This document shows positions 57,108-64,000 of a stretch of 64,000 nucleotides of DNA, one piece after another. How positions within the stretch are numbered: position 1 is the stretch's first letter; each line of letters begins with the position of its first letter. The notes under the pieces were generated by a model. The model ran no database searches. It worked only from the letters and a program-made list of their open reading frames with translations, and was not told the DNA's origin. The translations under genes and the position numbers were made by a program. The DNA comes from Antrihabitans auranticaus (GTDB taxonomy: Bacteria; Actinomycetota; Actinomycetes; Mycobacteriales; Mycobacteriaceae), in assembly GCF_016481275.1 (NCBI RefSeq), contig NZ_JAEMNW010000003.1:186001-250000 (forward strand), given 5' to 3'.

Positions 57108-58073
57108 ATGGCTGCAACCCGTAGTGTCCTCAAGCGCGTGGTCGGGGGTGCAGCCGGTGCTGCCGCGCTCGGCATCGGTTATGCGTCGATTATCGAGCGC
57201 AACGCATTCACGCTCCGCGAAGCGACGCTGCCTGTCCTCGAGCCGGGTGCATCCACGCTTCGCGTGTTGCACATCAGCGACCTCCACATGACTCCGCCGC
57301 AGCGCATGAAACAGAACTGGCTGCGCGAACTGGACCGACTCGACCCGGACCTCGTCGTCAACACCGGCGACAACCTCTCGCACCCAAGAGCCGTCCCCGC
57401 CGTCGTGCAGGCACTCGATGGATTGCTCGCTCGCCCAGGCCTTTTCGTCTTCGGCAGCAACGACTACTTCGCGCCGATCCCGAAGAACCCGCTCAAGTAC
57501 TTCGACAAGGGTCACAAGCGCCAGCTCGGCGATCCGCTGCCATGGCGGGACCTGCGCGCGGCGTTCACCGAACGTGGCTGGCACGATCTCACCCACGTGC
57601 GCAAGGAGCTCGAGGTCGCCGGCGTGCGGATCGCGAGCGCGGGCGTCGACGATCCGCACCTGAAGCGCGACCGGTACGACACGATCGCGGGCGTGCCGAA
57701 TCCACTCGCAGATCTGCGGCTCGGACTGACGCATTCTCCCGAGCCACGCGTGCTCGACCAGTTCGCCGACGATGGGTACGACCTCGTTCTCGCCGGGCAC
57801 ACACACGGTGGTCAGCTATGCCTACCGTTCTACGGCGCGCTCGTCACGAACTGTGAAATCGATCGCTCCCGAGTCAAGGGCCCGTCCAAGTGGGGCGCCC
57901 ACATGCGTCTGCACGTATCCGCCGGAATCGGCACGTCACCGTGGGCACCGGCGCGGTTCTGCTGCCGCCCCGAGGCCACCCTGCTTACCCTGATCGCAGC
58001 CCCACCACGAAAGATCGATGCCGCGTCCGATCATGGCGCGTCCACGATCCCCGCGAGCGCCCCGCCCGTTTAG
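57108..58073 (+). CDS. Metallophosphoesterase (Rv3683-like)
   Basis: A 321-aa calcineurin-like phosphoesterase. Metal-binding motifs are LHISDLHM, VNTGDNLSHP, FGSNDYFAPI (Asn in the GNHD-like position) and LVLAGHTHGGQLCLP. An N-terminal hydrophobic segment (VVGGAAGAAALGIGYASII) probably anchors it in the membrane. Such YkuE/YpbG-like enzymes can act on membrane-associated phosphoesters such as UDP-diacylglucosamine. Position next to YqeY and ponA2 is conserved. A tRNA-Pro gene follows 43 nt downstream. Confidence 0.9.
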   Translation: MAATRSVLKRVVGGAAGAAALGIGYASIIERNAFTLREATLPVLEPGASTLRVLHISDLHMTPPQRMKQNWLRELDRLDPDLVVNTGDNLSHPRAVPAVVQALDGLLARPGLFVFGSNDYFAPIPKNPLKYFDKGHKRQLGDPLPWRDLRAAFTERGWHDLTHVRKELEVAGVRIASAGVDDPHLKRDRYDTIAGVPNPLADLRLGLTHSPEPRVLDQFADDGYDLVLAGHTHGGQLCLPFYGALVTNCEIDRSRVKGPSKWGAHMRLHVSAGIGTSPWAPARFCCRPEATLLTLIAAPPRKIDAASDHGASTIPASAPPV

Positions 58074-58116
58074 GACTCGCACGAGAGCTGTTGTAAGCTA
58101 CGTCAGGTCGCAAACA

Positions 58117-58190
<74 letters not shown>

Positions 58191-58207
58191 CGTGTTGGTT
58201 GAGACAC

Positions 58208-58247
58208 AAAACGGCTCCTGATCTGTTCGCAGATCGGGAGCTGTTTT
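58208..58247 (+). terminator. tRNA-Pro terminator with UUCG tetraloop
   Basis: An 18-bp stem, 58208-58225 with 58230-58247, closed by a TTCG loop (cUUCGg-type tetraloop variant G-TTCG-C), with two G-U pairs. The arms begin AAAA and end TTTT, so the transcript ends in a U run. It lies 18 nt after the tRNA-Pro gene. No other use is apparent. Confidence 0.88.
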
Positions 58248-58421
58248 CGTTGCGGCGGCCTGCATTGCAAGTCGTCGTCCGATGGCGGACAATTCAGAGT
58301 GGTCGGGACCCGCTGCCAGCCGAATCGCAGGCATCCCGTATGAGTGCGCGTAGCCCACGCCCCATCCGAATTATCAGACTGCACAGTCGAATTCAGTTCT
58401 GCCCGTCGTAGGAGCATTGCC

Positions 58422-58784
58422 ATGACCACATTGACTTCACGTAGCTTCGATTCGCCCGACGAGAGCCGGACACCCGACAAAACCAAGGTCGACGTCGTCG
58501 ATCTGAACGGCGCGAAGGCCGCTCGCCTGACGATTCAACCCGGCTGGAAATGGTCGGAATGCATCAAGCCTGTCGCCGGCACCGACAGCTGCGAGGCACG
58601 ACACCTGGGCGTAGTTGTTTCAGGACGCATCCACGTAGTCCACGACGACGGCACCGAGGGCGAGGTCGGCGTCGGTGAGGCGTACGCGATCGAACCGGGA
58701 CACGACGCGTGGGTCGTCGGCGACGAGGCGTTCGTTGCCTACGAGTTCGACACCTCGACGGCGGCCAACTACGCGAAGGGCTAG
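58422..58784 (+). CDS. Cupin-domain protein
   Basis: A 120-aa single-domain cupin. RLTIQPGWKWSECIKPVAG begins the first cupin motif, CEARHLGVVVSGRIHVVHDDG continues it, and IEPGHDAWVVGDEAFVAYEF is the second. Metal ligands are reduced (one His per motif), so metal binding is uncertain. Cupins of this type act as small enzymes or ligand sensors. AGGAG lies 7 nt before the ATG at 58422. Its stop shares the palindrome CTAG with the convergent ligase stop. Confidence 0.83.
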   Translation: MTTLTSRSFDSPDESRTPDKTKVDVVDLNGAKAARLTIQPGWKWSECIKPVAGTDSCEARHLGVVVSGRIHVVHDDGTEGEVGVGEAYAIEPGHDAWVVGDEAFVAYEFDTSTAANYAKG

Positions 58785-60307
58785 CTCGTCAGCTGACCTT
58801 TGATTTCGTTCTTCAGCACCTTGCCGACCTTGGAGCGCGGCAGGTCCGGCCAGACGACGATCTCTTTCGGCGCCTTCACGCTGCCGATGCGTGACTTCAC
58901 GAATCGGATGATCTCGTCGGCGTCGACAGTGCGGCCTGCGTGTGGCTGAACAACGGCCACGACCCGTTCGCCCCATTTGTCGTCGGGCATCCCGATCACA
59001 CCGCAGTCCTGGATGTCGGGGTGCTCGAGCAACGCCTGCTCGACCTCGACGGAGTAGACGTTGAACCCGCCCGTGATGATCATGTCCTTTGCCCGGTCGA
59101 CGATGAAGAGGTAGTTGTCAGCGTCGAGATAGCCGATGTCGCCGGTGTGATGCCAACCGAACTTCGACGCCTCTGCTGTCGCGGCTTCGTTCTTGTAGTA
59201 GCCGGTCATCACGAGCGAACTGCGGACGACCACTTCCCCGCGTTCGCCGCTCGGCTGCAGGTTTCCCTGCGCGTCCATGATCCCGACGATCACGAGCGGT
59301 CCCGGCCTACCGGCCGATGCCAGTCGTGCTCGGGCAACGGTCCCGTCGGCGTTGAAATGCTCCTTGGGCGGGAGCATCGACACCATCATCGGCGCCTCGC
59401 TCTGCCCGAATAGTTGCGCCATGACGGGCCCGATTCGCGTCAGAGCGTCTTCGAGTCGCGCGGGCGAAATCGGCGCGGCGCCGTACCAGAAACATTGCAA
59501 CGAACCGAGGTCCGTGGTGGCGAGGTCGGCATGCTCGAGCAGCATGTAGATAAGCGTCGGCGGCAAGAACGTATGTGTGACGCGTTTCGACTCGATCAGC
59601 GAAAGAAACTGAGTGAGATCGGGTTTCGGCATGATGACCACCTGACCGCCCAACGCGAGAATCGGGAAGCACAAGACTCCCGCGGCATGCGTGAGCGGCG
59701 CCAGGGCGAGATAGACCGGCCTACCTTCGAATGGGTAACCCATCAGCGTCAGAGCGGTCATGGTCTCGATGTTTCGACCGGTCAGCATCACACCCTTCGG
59801 CCGCCCGGTCGTGCCCCCGGTGCCGACCAGCAACGCCACGTCGTCCACCGGCGCAATATCAACCGGGTCCGACTCACCACCCAGCCAGATGCCGAAGGAC
59901 GGCACCTCGTCCGTCTCGCCGTCGAGGCAGACCAGCGAAATCAGGTTCGGCAGGTCCGGCCTGATCCGCTCGACCAAACCCTCGAACGCCTTCTGGTAGA
60001 TGAGTGCGCGGCAGTCGAAAAGATCTAGGAGATCACGGTTTTCGGCTGCTTCGTTGCGCGGGTTGACCGGGCACCAGACTGCGCCCGCCCGACTGATTCC
60101 GAAGACACAGGAGAATGCCACCGGATCGTTCGCCGACAGAATAGCTACCTTGTCCCCCGGCTGAATTCCGGAGCGTTGGAGCGCCCAGGCAATTCGGTGG
60201 CTGGACCGTTGCACATCCCCGTACGTGACGGTCTCCGCACCCATTGTCAGGCAGGGGTTTTCGGGGCCCAGCGATGCACCCTTGTCCAGATAGTCGACCA
60301 ACCGCAT
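58781..60307 (-). CDS. AMP-forming acyl-CoA ligase (FadD/fatty-acid-CoA ligase type)
   Basis: A 508-aa ANL-superfamily enzyme. VGTGGTTGRPKGVMLTGRN is the A3 P-loop motif (T-rich GTGGTTGRPKG), YGAAPIS and FGQSEAPMM lie around the substrate site, WHHTGDIGYLDADNYLFIVDRAKDMI follows (TGDIG), and PRSKVGKVLKNEI carries the catalytic Lys. It activates a carboxylic acid to its acyl-CoA. In this operon with an SDR and a saccharopine-dehydrogenase-like protein it probably serves degradation of a lipid, terpenoid or aromatic acid. A 16-bp hairpin lies before its ATG. Confidence 0.9.
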   Translation of the reverse strand: MRLVDYLDKGASLGPENPCLTMGAETVTYGDVQRSSHRIAWALQRSGIQPGDKVAILSANDPVAFSCVFGISRAGAVWCPVNPRNEAAENRDLLDLFDCRALIYQKAFEGLVERIRPDLPNLISLVCLDGETDEVPSFGIWLGGESDPVDIAPVDDVALLVGTGGTTGRPKGVMLTGRNIETMTALTLMGYPFEGRPVYLALAPLTHAAGVLCFPILALGGQVVIMPKPDLTQFLSLIESKRVTHTFLPPTLIYMLLEHADLATTDLGSLQCFWYGAAPISPARLEDALTRIGPVMAQLFGQSEAPMMVSMLPPKEHFNADGTVARARLASAGRPGPLVIVGIMDAQGNLQPSGERGEVVVRSSLVMTGYYKNEAATAEASKFGWHHTGDIGYLDADNYLFIVDRAKDMIITGGFNVYSVEVEQALLEHPDIQDCGVIGMPDDKWGERVVAVVQPHAGRTVDADEIIRFVKSRIGSVKAPKEIVVWPDLPRSKVGKVLKNEIKGQLTS

Positions 60308-60323
60308 GATCAGTTCCCTTCAG

Positions 60324-60369
60324 CGCGTGTGTGTTCCGGCCCCCGACGGCGGTCCGGAACACACACGCG
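60324..60369. repeat. Perfect 16-bp inverted repeat between the ligase and the upstream gene
   Basis: CGCGTGTGTGTTCCGG (60324-60339) and CCGGAACACACACGCG (60354-60369) form a perfect 16-bp stem with a 14-nt loop. It lies in the 70-nt gap of the minus-strand operon, 17 nt before the ligase ATG. No U tract follows on either strand, so it is more likely an RNA processing or stabilising element, or a protein-binding site, than a terminator. Confidence 0.75.
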
Positions 60370-60377
60370 ACTGTTCG

Positions 60378-61502
60378 TCAGCTGTGGACTGTCAGCACCG
60401 GCTCGAGCACCAACCCGAAGCTGCGGAGCACACCGAGTAACTCACGATGCCCGAATGCCTGGCAGCCCGAGGCGAATCCGACGCGCTTCGGCGCCTGCTG
60501 CAACAGGGAGTACGCCGCGTACGCCTGCAGCAGGCCGGTCTGCTTGTAGTTCTGGTTGCCGTAGATGACGCAGTGCGCACGCCCCAGCGGACCCGACGCG
60601 TAGACCGAGTCGAGCGAGATGTTCACCCGCGGGTTTTCGCGCGGCGGCATGCCTGCCTGTACGGAGCCGGCGATTTCAGCGAGGGCCGCTTCCTGCTCTT
60701 CGACCGTCGGGAGCGTCTTGATCTGCTCTTCGACCATCTTCGCGGTCTGGACGACGCCTTCCATCACGGCCCGGTTGAACACGCCGCCCATAGCCTTGCA
60801 ATTGGCCACGCGCGGATCGTCTTTGAACCACACAGGGTGGCAGGTACCGCCCCACGGCAACGCGAGCGCAGTCTCGTGCTGGCCGGGCACTACCACCTCG
60901 GCCGACGCACTCGGCTCCCACTTCATGTACTGGTTCTGTTCGAGGTAGAACCAATCGGCTTTGAGGATCGTGAAGATCGTCTGAGTCGAGGCGTACGTCG
61001 GGAAGCCCTTCCACAGCACCAGAATGTCGAGCGTATCGAGGCCCGGCTTCTCGAGGCAGATGTTCGCGGCGATCTCGCCGGTCGTGTACATCTGCGCGAT
61101 GCTGGGTGCGATTACCAGCCCCTTTTCGGCAAAGCGATCGTCGAAGGACGCCTTCACTTCGAGCAGCCAGTCCTGCTCGCCGGTGGTATCGAGATAATGA
61201 CAGCCAGCCGCGAGCGCTGCTTCGGCGACGATCGGTCCGTGCTTGATGAACGGGCCGACCATATTGCTGACAACCTTTGCACCCGTGAACAACTCGGTGA
61301 GAGCCTCCACCGAATGATCCACCTCGACGACCTCATGGTCGACGGTGTCGATTCCCGGAACACGATCGATGACTTCTTGAATTCGCGCCTTGTCACGGCC
61401 GGCAGCGATGAAGGGAACGTTGAATTCTCGCAGGTACTCGCACACCAACCGGCCGGTGTAGCCGGACATTCCGTAGACGACGACGGGCTTGGTCGAACTC
61501 AT
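60378..61502 (-). CDS. Saccharopine-dehydrogenase-like oxidoreductase
   Basis: A 374-aa protein with an N-terminal Rossmann-type NAD(P)-binding fold: VVVYGMSGYTGRLVCEYLRE (G-x-x-G-x-x-G) and AAGRDKARIQEVI. KVVSNMVGPFIKHG and AAGCHYLDTTGEQDW are typical of the saccharopine-dehydrogenase-like group that includes trans-acting enoyl reductases. The C-terminal half is specific to actinobacterial members with a KWEPSASAEVVVP region. It is expected to reduce or oxidise a lipid or small-molecule substrate. Gene order SDR, this gene, ligase on the minus strand. Confidence 0.85.
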   Translation of the reverse strand: MSSTKPVVVYGMSGYTGRLVCEYLREFNVPFIAAGRDKARIQEVIDRVPGIDTVDHEVVEVDHSVEALTELFTGAKVVSNMVGPFIKHGPIVAEAALAAGCHYLDTTGEQDWLLEVKASFDDRFAEKGLVIAPSIAQMYTTGEIAANICLEKPGLDTLDILVLWKGFPTYASTQTIFTILKADWFYLEQNQYMKWEPSASAEVVVPGQHETALALPWGGTCHPVWFKDDPRVANCKAMGGVFNRAVMEGVVQTAKMVEEQIKTLPTVEEQEAALAEIAGSVQAGMPPRENPRVNISLDSVYASGPLGRAHCVIYGNQNYKQTGLLQAYAAYSLLQQAPKRVGFASGCQAFGHRELLGVLRSFGLVLEPVLTVHS

Positions 61503-61554
61503 GACGATGCAGCCTTTCAGCAGGTTTCGAATTCAGAACAGTTGGAGGTAGTTC

Positions 61555-62358
61555 TCACATGCCCATGCCGCCGTCGACCGGCAATCCGATGCCGGTGATG
61601 AAGCGGGCAGCGTCCGAGGAGAGGAAGACGACGGCGTCGGCCATATCGCCGATCTCGCCGAGCCGGCCGAGGGGGGTCAGGCCGATCACGTCGCCGACCG
61701 CTGCTTCGGGTGACGGCCACAGGCCGAGTCTGGCCATGTCGGATGCGAGCCCGAGGCCCATATCGGTCGCGACGAGGCCGGGATAAATACAGTTCACGCG
61801 GATGCCGTAGCCGAGCTTGCCCGATTCTTGCGCGGCGACGCGGGTCAGGCGGTCGACCGCGGACTTGGTCGCCGAGTAGCCGGCGATCGCCGGGAACGCG
61901 ATCGTGGCGGCGACCGACGACACGTTGATGATCGCGCCACCCTTACCCGCGGCCCCCTCTGGTCGCATGGCGCGCATGCCGTGCTTTACGCCCAGGATCG
62001 TGCCGAGGATGTTGACCTCGCACATTCGTCGTACATCGTTCGGATCGATATCGACCAACAGCGACGAAATCTCGATGCCCGCGTTGTTGACCACGATGTC
62101 CAGACCGCCGAGCTCCTGCACCGTTGCCGCGACGGCCGACTCCCAGTCGCCTTCGTTCGTCACGTCGAGCTTCACGAAACCTGTTGTTGCTCCCGCGCTT
62201 CCAATCCTGTCCGCGGTCGCTTTGCCTTCGGCCTCGAGCAGATCGCCGATCATCACGGCCGCCCCGGCATTCGCGAGAGCTTCCGCCATGCCCGCACCGA
62301 GCCCGCGCGCTCCGCCGGTAATCAATGCCTTCCGCCCGCTGAGATCAAAGACGCTCAT
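61555..62358 (-). CDS. Short-chain dehydrogenase/reductase (SDR)
   Basis: A 267-aa classical SDR. ITGGARGLGAGMAEAL is the TGxxxGxG motif, LDIVVNNAGIEI the NNAG, INVSSVAA the catalytic Ser, and GYSATKSAVDRLT the YxxxK pair. GLPVDGGMGM is the usual C-terminal loop. It resembles 3-alpha/3-beta hydroxy dehydrogenases, which use NAD. It is the first gene of the minus-strand operon, divergent from the TetR gene, and its promoter overlaps a repeated operator. Confidence 0.9.
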   Translation of the reverse strand: MSVFDLSGRKALITGGARGLGAGMAEALANAGAAVMIGDLLEAEGKATADRIGSAGATTGFVKLDVTNEGDWESAVAATVQELGGLDIVVNNAGIEISSLLVDIDPNDVRRMCEVNILGTILGVKHGMRAMRPEGAAGKGGAIINVSSVAATIAFPAIAGYSATKSAVDRLTRVAAQESGKLGYGIRVNCIYPGLVATDMGLGLASDMARLGLWPSPEAAVGDVIGLTPLGRLGEIGDMADAVVFLSSDAARFITGIGLPVDGGMGM

Positions 62359-62437
62359 CCGACCTGCCTCCAGTTCGTGGGTCCGATCGCGGATTCGCTG
62401 CCGGGTCGACAGCGGCGTCGGAGGTGATGTAGCTCAC

Positions 62438-62465
62438 AGCGTATTCAACTTTGGACGACTGTCAA
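62438..62465 (-). promoter_or_regulatory. Promoter of the SDR operon
   Basis: On the minus strand a consensus TTGACA (62460-62465) is followed, after 16 nt, by TACGCT (62438-62443). The -35 hexamer is one half of the first operator repeat, so occupation of the operator would block the promoter. Confidence 0.7.
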
Positions 62466-62509
62466 GATTTTTCTGGACGATCGTCAAGAATTTGTTGGAC
62501 AGATGTCAA
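62451..62509. promoter_or_regulatory. Three-copy operator for the TetR regulator
   Basis: TGGAC-N4-GTCAA occurs at 62452-62465, 62474-62487 and 62496-62509, starting exactly 22 bp apart. Each copy is an imperfect palindrome (TTG-GAC-N4-GTC-AA). The regular spacing places all copies on nearly the same helix face. The array lies between the divergent TetR and SDR genes and overlaps the SDR -35. It is the likely binding array of the TetR protein encoded next to it. Confidence 0.8.
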
Positions 62510-62562
62510 ACCTTTGGCTGTACACTTACTCGCACGTCACCCATACCGCAGGAGAAATTGCA

Positions 62563-63195
62563 GTGTCAGCCGTCGCCGACAAGAGTGTCGACAGAATTTC
62601 GCGCCGCCAGATCGACAAGTTCACCGAGCGGCGAGATCAGCTTGCCGAGGCTGCGCTGCACACCCTGTCCGAACTCGGCTACGCCAGGACCAGTCTCCGC
62701 GAGATCGCGCAGAACTCGGAGTTCTCGCACGGCGTTCTGCACTATTACTTTCGCGACAAGGTAGACCTGATCACGCATTGCGTGAAGTTCTACAAGGCAC
62801 GTTGCGTGACGCGGTACGACGACGTCGTGGCTACGGCTCAGACCCCCGAGGAACTCGAGGCCGGCTTCGGCGCAGCTATGACCGCAACCTTGCGCGAAGA
62901 GGGCACGATGCACCGACTGTGGTACGACCTCCGGGTGCAGTCGATGTTCGAAGAGTCGTTCCGCGCCGACGTCGCCGAGATCGACAAAAGCCTCGAGAAC
63001 ATGATCTGGCGCATCGTCACGAGGTACGCGGAGCTACAGGGATCGGAGCCGACGGTTTCGTCGAGCGTCATGTATGCGCTGTTCGACGGGCTGTTCCAGC
63101 AGAGTCTGCTCGCCTACCTGTCGGGTGACGAGGACGCGGCGAACACGCTCGCGCTGAAGGTCAAGACCGTTCTGCTGCGCGTAATACCAGCCTGA
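62563..63195 (+). CDS. TetR-family transcriptional regulator
   Basis: A 210-aa TetR protein. The N-terminal HTH spans about residues 15-60 (LAEAALHTLSELGYARTSLREIAQNSEFSHGVLHYYFRDKVDLI), given in parts: YARTSLREIAQNSEFSHG and LHYYFRDKVDLI. The ligand domain follows with Trp/Met/Phe pockets (HRLWYDLRVQSMFEE). The GTG at 62563 is preferred over an upstream start because GGAG lies 8 nt before it. It is divergent from the SDR operon and presumably represses it and itself through the 22-bp repeats. Confidence 0.9.
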   Translation: MSAVADKSVDRISRRQIDKFTERRDQLAEAALHTLSELGYARTSLREIAQNSEFSHGVLHYYFRDKVDLITHCVKFYKARCVTRYDDVVATAQTPEELEAGFGAAMTATLREEGTMHRLWYDLRVQSMFEESFRADVAEIDKSLENMIWRIVTRYAELQGSEPTVSSSVMYALFDGLFQQSLLAYLSGDEDAANTLALKVKTVLLRVIPA

Positions 63196-63312
63196 CGCCT
63201 ACGCCGAGCACGATTGCGAGACAACGGATATCGGTTCGACCACAAACGTTGCGAAACCGGCACTTCCGACGATTATGGAAGTACGGCTCGCGAACGGAGG
63301 TGGTGAGAAGCC

Positions 63313-63372
63313 GTGGAAACCGTGATCGTCTTCATCCTGGCAGCGCTGGTCTACTGGTTCGGATTGCTCTGA
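63313..63372 (+). CDS. Possible 19-residue membrane micro-ORF
   Basis: From the GTG at 63313 the plus strand encodes a 19-residue hydrophobic peptide (ETVIVFILAALVYWFGLL after the first residue), a single helix, ending at TGA 63370-63372. GGAGGTG lies about 10-15 nt upstream, although its optimal spacing is slightly exceeded. It overlaps the 3' end of the convergent NUDIX gene. Its size is at the limit of what a sequence can support; no family is recognised. Confidence 0.3.
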   Translation: METVIVFILAALVYWFGLL

Positions 63373-63842
63373 GTTCGTCCGCCGACAAACGCTTGCAGGC
63401 GGTCCACGATCGGTACCTGACCCTTGACCAACTTGAGTTTGGCCGTCGCGCAATCGAACCACGCAGCCCGATCCACTTCGGGAAACAGTTGCGTGCGCCC
63501 AGATCGCGGCGGCCATTCCATTTCGAACTCGTTGCTGACGATCGACTCCGCGTCGAAATCGGCTTCCAGCGCATAGGCGGTGACCGACTTCGCGCTGGAT
63601 TGCTTGAACACGCCCAAATCGGTTAGATCGCCGGCCGGCAGCGGGCGACCCATCTCTTCGTGAAACTCCCGCCGCGCAGCGCTTTCCGGATCTTCGGTCT
63701 CGCCGTATTCGCCCTTCGGGATCGACCACGCACGCTCGTCTTTACGGGCCCAGAACGGTCCACCCATGTGCGCTATCAGCACCTGCAGGGCGCCGTTTTC
63801 GTCGAACCGGTACAGCAGCACCCCTGCACTGAACTTCACCAC
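63351..63842 (-). CDS. NUDIX hydrolase
   Basis: A 163-aa NUDIX protein. The N-terminal strand FSAGVLLYRFDENGALQVLIAH precedes the NUDIX box GEYGETEDPESAARREFHEEMG, in which RExxEExG follows GX5EX7 (pieces GEYGETEDPESAARREF, HEEMG). It is similar to the diadenosine tetraphosphate or phosphohydrolase group, often annotated as a NUDIX domain protein in Mycobacteriales. The substrate is a nucleoside diphosphate linked to another moiety. The ATG at 63842 is used; the Fur-like gene ends 4 nt upstream. Confidence 0.85.
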   Translation of the reverse strand: MVKFSAGVLLYRFDENGALQVLIAHMGGPFWARKDERAWSIPKGEYGETEDPESAARREFHEEMGRPLPAGDLTDLGVFKQSSAKSVTAYALEADFDAESIVSNEFEMEWPPRSGRTQLFPEVDRAAWFDCATAKLKLVKGQVPIVDRLQAFVGGRTQSNPNQ

Positions 63843-63846
63843 GGGT

Positions 63847-64000
63847 TCAGCTTTGACATGGCGGGCAGAGACCCCAGAACACGACCTCTGCCTCGTCGAC
63901 AGCGAAGCCCTGATCGTCGCACGGTTGCAAGCACGGACTCTGGCCGACCACGCAGTCGACGTCGGCTACCGCGCCACACTTCCGGCAGACCAGGTGGTGA
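63847..64000 (-). CDS. Fur-family metalloregulator (C-terminal part; 5' end outside window)
   Basis: The minus strand is open through the window end and stops at 63847-63849. The visible residues begin [16 protein letters not shown] and end [10 protein letters not shown], with PCLQP between. The pair CxxC in CRKCG and the later LCPPC form the structural zinc site, and HHLVC contributes the metal ligand His, as in FurA/PerR-type regulators. The gene therefore belongs to the Fur superfamily, probably the peroxide-responsive FurA type that neighbours katG in Mycobacteriales. The N-terminal DNA-binding domain lies outside the window. Confidence 0.85.
   Translation of the reverse strand, partial: HHLVCRKCGAVADVDCVVGQSPCLQPCDDQGFAVDEAEVVFWGLCPPCQS

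Overview
This 64-kb window is chromosomal DNA from a high-GC actinobacterium of the order Mycobacteriales, most likely a non-mycobacterial member such as the Nocardia/Rhodococcus group. The evidence is dense GTG-started genes with ATGA/GTGA/TGATG stop-start overlaps, several F420-type enzymes, a WhiB protein, and a gene order I recognise from memory as that of the M. tuberculosis segment around Rv3644c-Rv3683 (holB, topA, cspA, SftH-type helicase, tad-like locus with ssd, HAD-IB protein, acs, ephE, marP, nudix, thioredoxin-like protein, nth, crp, MBL protein, RidA, Get3-like pair, whiB4, ponA2, metallophosphoesterase). Database identity could not be tested here.

Layout. 1-9300: mixed metabolic and envelope genes (M1 peptidase end, F420-type oxidoreductase, SDR, a small membrane-protein cluster with RDD and DUF2752 proteins, a trypco2-like protein, a Tat-exported FAD oxidoreductase, GH25 lysozyme, MscS channel, lipoprotein, a 57-residue exported peptide). 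9300-18230: conserved core (tRNA-Thr, holB, topA, cspA, SftH helicase). 18230-31400: an accessory block placed between the helicase and tad loci. It holds a stressosome/partner-switching module (rsbR-rsbS-rsbT-RsbX-like phosphatase, a PAS-GAF-SpoIIE-HATPase fusion, a STAS antagonist, an anti-sigma-type ATPase). Divergent from it is a five-gene operon joining a Ycf46-type AAA ATPase, a Ycf35/DUF1257-like protein, a DUF2997 protein, a membrane helix-hairpin-helix protein and a radical SAM enzyme. A YhgE-like protein, an APC permease and a Ddn-type reductase follow.

31400-36300: a compact tad-like secretion/pilus operon ending upstream in ssd. Two structured RNAs flank the HAD-IB gene: a 6C RNA upstream, on the minus strand, with C-rich hairpin loops and an intrinsic terminator, and an Ms1-like (6S-analogue) RNA downstream with a sigma-A-type promoter and a strong terminator. 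A CRP-type palindrome lies inside the Ms1 promoter, and crp itself is at 47993. 38900-58200: acs, nhaA, holin-X protein, ephE, marP operon, nth, crp, Get3-like ATPase pair, whiB4, ponA2, YqeY protein, metallophosphoesterase and tRNA-Pro.

58400-64000: a cupin gene and a catabolic-looking operon (AMP-forming acyl-CoA ligase, saccharopine-dehydrogenase-like protein, SDR) divergent from a TetR regulator. Three operator-like repeats at exact 22-bp spacing lie between them. A NUDIX protein and the C-terminal end of a Fur-family regulator close the window. No CRISPR array, prophage or insertion sequence was seen.
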